From Phanerodontia chrysosporium (lineage: Eukaryota; Basidiomycota; Agaricomycetes; Polyporales; Phanerochaetaceae): 64,000 bases of DNA. The notes beneath the pieces were generated by a model. That model was given only the letters and a program-made list of their open reading frames with translations, made no database searches and was not told the DNA's origin. The position numbers and the translations under genes were made by a program. How positions within the stretch are numbered: position 1 is the stretch's first letter; the number at the start of each line of letters is the position of its first letter. The DNA lies in NCBI GenBank assembly GCA_001910725.1, contig MJGA01000029.1:291315-355314 (forward strand). The letters run 5' to 3'. Positions 55,841-64,000 of this stretch are shown here, piece by piece.

Positions 55841-56655
55841 ATGTCGGATCCGGTGCGCGACAAATCGACGTTCCTTTGCATGTACATGTCGAACCACCCC
55901 GACACGCTCGTCTCCTACGTCCGCCACTGGGGCGGCGTGAAGGAGAAGGTCGAGAGCGCGAAGATGACGCTCATCGACAGCAAGGTACGTGGCACCTGCG
56001 TTGGGGCTGCGAGACGCGAGCTGAACCTGCTGCAGGGCATGAACCTGACGTACACCACGAAAGCCGGCACGAAGGAGGTGCGCGTGCCCTTCGAGCCGCC
56101 GCTGTCGGGATACGAGGAGGTCAAGCCGCGACTGCTGCAGATGAAGGTCGACGCGGAGGACGCGCTCGGCATGGTGTGTTCTTACGTTTGTCTAAATTTT
56201 TACTCTTCTGACACATACGCAGAGCAAATCCCCCGAGATCCTCGACTACAAGTTCCCCCGGGGCGCCATACATACCGGACTCGCAGTCGCCCTCCTCGTC
56301 TACACCACGTTCGCGCCGTCGCCCTCGTCGCCTGCGTATGGACCAATCTGGGCCCCGGCCAAGTTCCTCAGGGACACGGTCCCGCACTGGTTCATTGCGG
56401 CGAGCTGGTACTTTGCGTTCATCGCGCATGGTTCGGAGGCGGTGTACTCGTACATATTGTGCCGCCGGCACAAGACCCCTTTTGTCCCCACTGTACGTGC
56501 ACATGCCTTACTATATATACATATGTTAACAAATACTTATCTACCCCCAGATGCTCTATATCCTCACGACTCTTGTCTTTGGCTACCCTTCTTGGGTAGA
56601 CTACCGCAAACGTGTGCAGGCGGCGAGGATAGACAGCATTCTGAAGGGCAAATAA
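55841..56655 (+). CDS. DUF2470-domain integral membrane protein
   Basis: Four exons (55841-55984, 56036-56173, 56223-56492, 56551-56655) give 218 residues. The N-terminal part (MSDPVRDKSTFLCMYMSNHPDTLVSYVRHWGGV .. YEEVKPRLLQMKVDAEDALGM) is a DUF2470 domain, a fold shared with the C-terminal part of HugZ-type haem proteins. The C-terminal half has membrane segments (HTGLAVALLVYTTF, WFIAASWYFAFIAHGSEAVYSYILC, MLYILTTLVFGYPSWV) and a basic tail. This two-part layout is common in fungal uncharacterised membrane proteins. Ligand and role are unknown. Confidence 0.82.
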
Positions 56656-57132
56656 TGGTGCACCCATGCGGACCGCATCATGACAAGAGTTTGATGAATG
56701 TATTTGTACGTGATTGTGGATTCCTTGCAACGCATATATCTGTCTTTTTCGTGCACAATAACAATCCAGAGGCATACATGTGATGTTAAAAACGTGTATA
56801 CGGTCAAGATCAACATCGAAGATCTATTTACTCGTAACTGACATGTCGAGGTCGTGCGAGACGTTATAACCTGCTAAGACTAAAGACGACGTAGGCTATC
56901 ACCATACAGATACATACACGAGTATGGAATGCGATATACAGTTAAGAATTACAGGGAGCCTACGCTAGAGTCCGATCCCAAACGATAAGCGCAAGAAAAG
57001 AAAAGAAAAACCAAAGCCAAAACGGATGCAACGGGGATATCTGCGGTAATCTAGACGGCCGGAAAAGACAATATGATACATACAAGCCAAAGGAATGTGC
57101 GGGAGCGGGGGCCTTGCCTGCGGACGCCTCCC
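56656..57132. other. Convergent 3' region
   Basis: AT-rich 3' flanks of two convergent genes. Nothing else is seen. Confidence 0.45.
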
Positions 57133-60100
57133 TTACCGGTGCTTCTTCGAGGACGACGACGACAGGCGGGAGAGCATGCGCTTCGCCTTGCTGTACTCCT
57201 CGTCCTCATCATCGCTCGAGTCCTGCCACACGTCGCGCTCGCGGATGCGCGACATCCAGCCGCCATGGTGCTGCTGCCCCTGCGCGTGCACATGCGCGTG
57301 GGCGTCGCCGTTCGGGGCAGGCGCCCACGGCTCGTAGCGCCGGCGTCCCGTGTGCTCGTCGGGCGTGTCGTCCGCGTCGTCGAGCGCGGGCGGCGTTGCG
57401 GAGAACGTCGGCGGCAGCGACATGCGCACGCTCTTGCGCCGGCGCGGCGACGCGCCCGTGCTCGAGTCCGTCGACTTCGAGACGTCGCTCCCGCCTGCGT
57501 GCGGCGGGCTGTGCGTCCCGGACGGCTTGGGCGGCACAGGCGGCGCCGAGGCGGTGTCTGGCGCGGGGGCCGGAGGTGAGGCGGGGGCGGAGACGAAGAT
57601 GGATTCGGGCGAGGAGTTTGTCGCCTGAGAGGAGGACGACACGGGGAGTATCGGCGTGGCGAAAGTCTGCACGGGGGTGTCGATGTCAGACGTGTCGTCG
57701 TCGAACAGCTCGCGCGTGGTCTCGTAAGACGATATGGAGGACACGTCGTCACTGTTCGCGCTTTGAAGCTCTTCGGCAGGCCGAAGCTCTTGAGGCGGGG
57801 GTACGGGAGTGTGCGGAGGCCGCTGTGGTGACCGAGCGGGGATGGCGGGAGGCAGGGAATAAGCTTGAGGAGATGGCGACCGACTGGAGTTGCGTAAGGC
57901 AGAGCGTAGTGGCTTCATCTCCGGAGAGGATGGCTGATGGATCACGGGTGCTGTAGCCGCAGGGACAGAGGGCGTTACAGGCACAGATCGCTCACTCGGT
58001 GTCCGCTCGAGGCGGGTTGTATTCCTCGGCGGCGACTTTGGTGATGTGATCGTCGAAGGCGAGCCCGGGAACTCGGCGAGGTCCAACGTCTGGCTGATGG
58101 GTGGTGGCGCCTTAGGGAGGAAAAGCATGCTATTGGGATCTTGGTGCTCCCTGTTCTGCTTCGCTACACCCTCGACGATGCTCATCAGACTGGGGATTTC
58201 ACCATGTCGACTGGCCGACACGGTACGCTTGTTCCCCTTGGGCGTGGTCTCGGAAGGGGGCCGCGGACTACTGCCGTCTAGAGACGTCGCTCGTCGATGC
58301 GAACTAGAACCCGGATGGCGGAAAGAAGAATCAGTGGGATGAATCGTAGTGGCTGACGGGTTGACCGGTGCGGAGGCAGCACTAGTAACGGACTGCTTGG
58401 ACAACGATGAATTACGAGACAGCGACGCTTCGGTGGGTAGTCGCGTGGGGAGCGCAGAGCCGTTCGGCTTCTTGCCTTTCAAGCTCTGAGGGGTCGGAGA
58501 TATCGGGCTCGGTGGAGCATTCTTCTCCTCAGATATCTTGAGAATCTCAACCTCTTTCTTCTTGAGCTTGGTCGCAGAGCCGTTCGGCATGGCTGGAGCA
58601 GGCTTCGGAGACTCTTCTTTGGCCTCAGGTCTCTTCTTGATAGTACCGTTGGCCTTCGGGAACTGCGCTATCTCGCTCGTGCGACCCCTGTCAACAGGAG
58701 CAGAGGGGGACTTGGATGCGCGATTACGCTTTGTCTGCTTCTTCAACCGAGAGTCGGCGCGGGACGACGGAGCTGGTGCAGTGGGGTCAGGGGGTAGAGT
58801 ACGGGGATACGTAACGCGCAGCTCGTCATCAGAACTATCCCGACCGCTCCGAGAGAGATGCTTGTCTGTGCGAGTTTTCCACTTTCCAGACTTTGAAGGC
58901 CGTGTATCAGGGATGTAGGGATTAGGCTCGTCGTCCGAACCCGCGTATGAGCCCTTGCTCCCATGAAAGAAAGCGGCGATACTACCGAACATCCCTGAGG
59001 TGCGCCTCTGCCTAGGCTTTGAGCGGGAGACGACTGGCGCCGACGATGACGCAGGAAAAGCGACCCTGCTGCCGGAGGAAGGTGGAGAATGGTCAGCTGC
59101 CTTCCCTTTCGCTTGTGCTTTGCCCCAGGTCGCTGGGTAACGTTCATTCTCCCGTACTTCATACTGCCCTTCTTCCTCTGAGTCACTCGTGCTTTCGCGC
59201 TCGTTGAGCTGAGATAGTGGTGCCGCAGTACCATTCGGATAGACATGATCCGAAATCGAGTGCGCAGGCGGTATGTTGAGAGTATAACGCACGTCTTGCG
59301 TCGGATGTGTACTCTGAGAAGCAGATTGAGATGGGCCAATAGAGGACAGGTCCGAAGTCCCACTATCCGGCAGAGGCTTGCTGTAAGGGAGCTCGTTTGG
59401 CGAGTGCGCTACGATAGGGATCAGCCTAAACGACGGTAGAATAGATGGTGAAACGCACCGTTTCCATTCATCCCTTCAGGCATTTCGAGCATTTCAAGAG
59501 CCCGAAGACCTTCCTTTCCCATCTCTCCCCACTGCCAACCGCACTCCACGAGCGCCTTACACCGTGCTTGCAGCCCGGTCCTCACGGCGACAGTGCGCAT
59601 CATGTCGAGCTCGCGCTCCTTGGAGGCGAGATGTGCCTCACAGGCCTGCAGTTCTCCCTGAGCAGAAGCCAACTTGGAGCCAATCTGCACCTCGGGTTTC
59701 ACGAAGCTCAGAGAGGAGGAGGAGCCCGAAGTAGCGAGGAGCGCGTCACGCGTCGGCTTCTGGTGTTTCGACGCTTTAATCAGGCGTGTGACACTGCCAA
59801 GCGAGTTAGCGGAGAGAGTAGAGACAGAACAGCTGCTCACAGGATTTCGCGGTCGCGCATGACATTCCCAACCTCGTCCTCAAGCTCCTTTAGGGACTTG
59901 AGCTGCTCCTGCCATACTTCGAGAGACGCGGCATACTTGCGCAGGCCTTCATCTGCTCCAGCAAAAGCGCCAGCTACCTCGATGACAACTTGAGAAGTAG
60001 GAGGGCTCGACGCTGACGCGTAGGCAGAGAACGAAGCTAGAGAAGACTGGGAGCGTTCCAGGAGCGCATAGAGCTGCTTCGTGTAGTCTTTTTCATGAGA

Positions 60101-60145
60101 GATCAGGTTTACGAGAAGCCGAGAATCTGAAGGTCGATGAACCAT
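57133..60145 (-). CDS. BAR-domain-like protein with long Pro/Ser-rich C-terminus
   Basis: Exon 1 from 60145 (MVHRPSDSRLLVNLISHEKDYTKQLYALLERSQ) and exon 2 (VTRLIKASKHQKPTRDALL .. ASAQGELQACEAHLASKERELDMMRT) form a long helical, coiled-coil region of BAR type, expected to bind curved membranes. A 50-bp intron (GTGCGT..GTAG) then leads to a 700-residue disordered tail (AHSPNELPYSKPLPDSG onward). It is rich in Ser, Pro and Lys, with several PxxP-like runs and phosphorylation-type clusters, ending RMLSRLSSSSSKKHR. Likely a cortical or endocytic adaptor. It is divergent from MTO1, with about 280 bp between start codons. Confidence 0.72.
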
Positions 60146-60426
60146 TCGAGCTCGCAGGTATCTCGTCTGTCAGAAAGGCATGGAGGAAGTGGTGGTTGAG
60201 AAACAAGCGGGCGCGATGTCGCGGGGATGACGGAGTGCGGAGGGCGGCTGTCCAGTCCGTGACCTTTCGTGATCGGAAGCAAGACTCGGGTAAAGGTTGA
60301 ACTTAAATCCGTTTGTAAGTCCGGTAAGCTTTGTTTCTTACCGTCCGACTTCCCAGACCGAAAGCCGTCTTACTACCCTCACCGCGCCGCCGAGCCCTGA
60401 CCTCCGTTGGTCAGTCTGCGCAAACC

Positions 60427-62906
60427 ATGCTGAACAGGCTTCAGCGGTCCTCAAACGGGCTGCGGCACCACCTACGCCGGTATGCTTCAGCGGCATCGAG
60501 CTCAGACGCGTACGACGGTGAGACATCTCAGCACTCGCACGGCAATCGTCTTGCTGAGCCATCCGTTAGTCGTGGTGATAGGCGGAGGCCATGCAGGCTG
60601 CGAGGCAGCGGCCGGTGCTGCGCGAACAGGTGCACGCACCGTTCTCCTCACGCAGAAGCTCGACACTATCGGAGAACTGTCATGCAACCCGTCTATTGGA
60701 GGCGTAGGGAAGGGCACGCTCGTCCGAGAAGTAGATGCGCTAGATGGTGTTATGGGCAAGGTTACAGGTGTGTCGAAAACCATTCTTTATTTGCACTGCG
60801 CTGACTTCCGGTGACAGATAAAGCGGGGATTCAGTTCCATATGCTGAATACATCCAAGGGGCCCGCTGTGTGGGTCAGTAGTAACTGATCATTGGCCCAA
60901 TATCCTCCTCACCAGACTACAGGGCCCCGTGCGCAAATTGATAGGAAACTGTATAAGCGTCACATGCAAGAGACGTTGCACAACTACCCAAACCTCGACA
61001 TCCGTGCGGCAAGCGTGCACGACCTTATCTTTGATCACAACGCTGCAGACAGCACCTGGGGCTCAGTTACAGGCGTACGCTTAGACTCGGGTGAAATCGT
61101 TCGCTGCTCGCAAGCCGTCATCTGCACGGGGACGTTCCTCTCGGGAGAGATTCACATCGGCATGAAAACGTTCCTGCGGGACGAATGGGCGAGGACCCAT
61201 CCGTGGGCCTGTCGGGCTCGTTACGTGACGCAGGGTTCAAGCTTGGCCGCCTGCAGACGGGTACTCCCGCGCGTCTTCGACTCCAGACAATCAATTTTGA
61301 GGATCCGCGACTGGAGGTGCAGGAGGGCGACACCGACCCACATCCGTTCAGCTACATGAATCGTACTGTAGATAATGCGGCAAATCAAGTGCGCTGCTTC
61401 AAGACACTGACGAACCCAACTACACATCAAATCATTCGTGATAATATCCACCGCGCTGTTCATATACAAGAGACGAAAAAGGGTCCGCGGTACTGTCCGT
61501 CGCTAGAGGCAAAAGTCAGGCGGTTCCCGCAGAAGGAGTCGCATTCTGTATGGCTCGAGCCCGAAGGATATGATTCCGGTCAGAGAGTTTCACGCTTCTA
61601 TGTGCTCTTCAAGCTAAAGGAACCGCGGTTGTAGACCTTATCTATCCCAATGGACTCTCAAACAGCATGCCTGAGGATGTCCAAGAAGTACTGTATCGCA
61701 GCATTGCGGCGTTAGAAAATGTGGAGATCGTACGTCCGGCCTATGGTGTGGAGTACGACCATATTGATGCTAGGGAATTGAAAGGCGAGTCGATTTCTGG
61801 GCGAGATTGTCTTCTTAGCTGACATCTTCTAGCAACCCTCGAAACCAAACGGATAAAGGTGACTTTTCCACTTCAACTCCTTCCTCTACGGCTGGAAGAC
61901 TGACGGGCCTGCCAGGGTCTATTCCTTGCTGGCCAGATCAATGGCACCACAGGCTACGAGGAAGCTGCCGCACAAGGCATTGTCGCCGGCATCAATGCGG
62001 GTTTGGCTGCCCAGTCACGGCCTCCACTCGTGCTCACACGTGCAGACGGCTACGTTGGTGTCATGATCGACGACCTCATTGTCAAGGGCGCTGAGGAACC
62101 CTGTGGGTCTCGTGCATATTATTATTTTTTGTTTGTCATACTGATGAGACGCGGTCCAGATCGGATGTTCACGTCCCGCTCAGAGTACCGCCTGACGATC
62201 AGGAGTGACAATGCCGACGTGCGCTTGACTGAGAAAGGTTCGTACCCACGCGTTGCGATCCTGAATATCCTGTCTCACTGTCTGCAGGTCGTTCGGTAGG
62301 CGCGGTTGGCGACTTCAGATGGTCTCACTTTGTCAGCACGCGCAACGAACTGGCTCGCTTGACAGAGATACTACAGTCTGCAGTATTCAGTCCTCAGGTG
62401 CGTCCTTGTCGTTGTCCGGAAACGTTCTGATGTCTAACTGCGACGTTTCCAGGGTTGGGCTAAGCATGGACTCTCGTCCAGTTCGACGGAGTTCCACGCA
62501 GCGCCTTCGACATCCTGCGCTTCCCGCACGTCACGCCGAGCGACCTGCAGAAGGCGCTGCCCGCGCTTGCCGACGCCGACCCACAGCTGCTCGCACGCGT
62601 ACACGTCGACGCCAAGTATTACGGACAAGTGAATCGGCAGGATGCCGACATCCGCGCCTTCTTGCGCGGCGAGCACCTGCTGCTGGACCCGAACATCGAC
62701 TACTGGGCCATCGATGGCCTCAGTAACGAGGTCAAGGAGCGCCTGACCCGTGTGCGCCCCGCCAGCATCGGGGCCGCGAAGCGCATGGAAGGCATGACGC
62801 CCTCTTCCTTGCTGAACCTCCTCAATATGCGAGGCGGACACACAAGCATTTCAGCGCAATGCCGGAGGCAGACGAGGAGAACACCGTGAAGGCGGTGGCC
62901 GCGTAG
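60427..62906 (+). CDS. MTO1: Mitochondrial tRNA U34 modification enzyme MTO1 (GidA/MnmG)
   Basis: Exon 1 (60427-60479, [17 protein letters not shown]) gives a mitochondrial-type presequence. After a 52-bp intron it continues [27 protein letters not shown], the FAD-binding motif, then [15 protein letters not shown] and [15 protein letters not shown]. Later come [85 protein letters not shown] and FTSRSEYRL. It places carboxymethylaminomethyl-type groups on wobble uridine with MSS1/MnmE. Two one-base breaks interrupt it: near 61172-61178 (MKTF to GRMGEDPS) and near 62826 (LLN to [16 protein letters not shown]). Confidence 0.93.
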
Positions 62907-63215
62907 GGCACATTCTATATATCCAATGCTCATGTATACCTACAACCTTTGCTTCCTTGGTTACACTGTTTATAATATATTGTGGGAACATCGATGTTTG
63001 CCAGTTGTATGCTGTGAAGATTATTTACCGGACTTTCCATGAACGCGGACCGTCTTGGGTCCAAGTCACTTCATTCGACAAGGTGAGGCCTTGCTTACAT
63101 AAGCAGGTATAAGTTATGGATTGCATTTCCGATTTGGCCAACTTCACTTTCCTCCCTCTCCCTCCAAGCTCCTTGAGCGCAATCCTCACGAATCTCAGTC
63201 TTTCAGCACACGGAC
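62907..63215. other. Intergenic, SUMO promoter
   Basis: Short tandem spacer; the pyrimidine-rich stretch before 63216 is a typical leader of an expressed gene. Confidence 0.4.
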
Positions 63216-63906
63216 ATGTCGGACGCAGAGCAGCACGCGACCCAGGACGCTGAGCCCAAGGTCGAGGACGCCAACGCGCCTATTAACATCAAGGTGAGCA
63301 CGGCCCTCCAGCCCCATCCGGGAGGCCTGCGCGGCGCAGGGATGCGAGATCTGACGGCGAGCGTGCCTTGGCGCGGCGTGCACACAGGTCACGACGCAGA
63401 CGGCGAAGAGGTCTTCTTTAAGATCAAGAGAAACACGAAGCTGAGCAAGCTTCAAGGCGCCTATGCCAACAAGGTCGGCAAGGAGTCAACAGCATTCGGT
63501 GAGTGCTGCTCCGCCTGTGGCCCGCGGCGGCACAGAGGGAGGGGGCGTGCACTCGACGGAGCGTATCCGCGGTCGGTGTCGCGAAGTCGCCCGCCGTCGA
63601 CGCGCCTCCCGCCCATGATGCCCCGCCGTCGATTCAGGAGCCTTGCGGCCGTGTGCTCACCGGATCCGCCCAGGTTCCTGTACGACGGCAACCGCATACA
63701 AGACGACGACACCCCTGCTTCGTTGGATATGGAAGATAACGGTGCGTAGATCACACAGACCGGTCGTATGCGTGAAACTTACTCGTCTCTCGCAGACACC
63801 ATTGATGTCATGGTAGAACGTACGTCAGCCCCTGCTACCCCCGCAAGCGAGATCTCCTGACCAGATGTCTTCTATTCCTGCTGCAGAGGTCGGCGGCTCA
63901 GCATGA
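63216..63906 (+). CDS. SMT3: SUMO (Smt3) ubiquitin-like modifier
   Basis: Exon 1 (63216-63293) MSDAEQHATQDAEPKVEDANAPINIK. Exon 2 from 63388 gives GEEVFFKIKRNTKLSKLQGAYANKVGKESTAF, and exon 3 FLYDGNRIQDDDTPASLDMEDN. Then come DTIDVMVE and a last exon encoding QVGGSA, with the diGly end that is exposed by processing. SUMO is conjugated to lysines of nuclear and other proteins. Two one-base losses are implied. One is at about 63393, between the intron 1 acceptor and DGEEVFF. The other is at about 63496, just before the exon 2 donor, where AF/RFLYDG needs an extra base. For a conserved, normally single-copy gene this points to sequence error. Confidence 0.92.
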
Positions 63907-64000
63907 TTTGAGAACGAGACTTGTACAATATTTCCTGTCGATCTCTCGTCTCTTGCTTCTGTACGCGCTGTCTTCCTGTTGTTCATGTGTATTCCTTACC

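Noticed and set aside
57114..57956. 280-codon plus-strand frame opposite the BAR-protein tail
   Set aside because: It is the antisense shadow of the Ser/Pro-rich coding region.
1..64000. CRISPR arrays, phage or bacterial operon features
   Set aside because: No spaced direct repeats, Shine-Dalgarno patterns or prokaryotic gene order; splicing signals show a eukaryotic genome.

Overview
The window is nuclear DNA from a filamentous basidiomycete, most likely an Agaricomycete of the wood-decay/polypore type (inference). The grounds are GC-rich exons cut by many 48-66 bp GT-AG introns, intergenic gaps of a few hundred bases, TATA boxes 45-95 bp before several start codons, a multi-copy F-box family with the N-terminal IPLEL(Q)E pattern, and a copper amine oxidase, a sedolisin and GPI-type Cys-rich secreted proteins. 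No bacterial or viral signature is present.

Layout. 1-4.2 kb: the 3' part of an AAA+ ATPase gene, a diverged tandem repeat and an F-box gene. 4.6-12.9 kb: DPH3 (diphthamide), a divergent LTO1/WHI2 pair and a putative MED25-like vWA gene. 12.9-18.6 kb: an AT-rich desert, a rhodanese-domain gene, an unrecognised conserved gene and a 76-aa membrane-like peptide gene. 19.3-24.8 kb: three more F-box loci (one intact, one frame-broken, one split by a tiny retroposed insertion) and a second, complete copy of the AAA+ gene. The AAA/F-box pair at the left edge and the pair at 20.9-24.8 kb form an inverted duplication. 26.4-33.6 kb: a large multi-exon transposase-like gene and two unrecognised genes beside it. 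34.4-40.3 kb: copper amine oxidase, a GPI-type Cys-rich protein and a short-chain dehydrogenase. 40.8-50.9 kb: a FAB1-like PtdIns3P 5-kinase, a PPIH-type cyclophilin, an APC-family permease and tRNA-Ile(AAT). 51-64 kb: a second Cys-rich secreted protein, a sedolisin, a DUF2470 membrane protein, a BAR-domain protein divergent from MTO1, and SUMO.

Functional themes. The core genes cover translation and tRNA maintenance (DPH3, LTO1, MTO1, tRNA-Ile), protein folding and modification (PPIH, SUMO, F-box), membrane and signalling (FAB1, BAR, WHI2), and secretion or nutrition (sedolisin, permease, amine oxidase). They look like independent neighbours; no biosynthetic cluster is visible.

Caution. Highly conserved genes that should be functional (SUMO, MTO1, amine oxidase, FAB1) carry single-base frame breaks, often at short homopolymers. 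Many breaks in this window may therefore be sequence errors rather than true pseudogenisation. The most unusual biological signals are a 3-nt microexon in the cyclophilin gene, a start-codon-only first exon in the small peptide gene, the short poly(A) retroposed insertion, and an in-frame TGA followed by a long open extension after the transposase-like gene.
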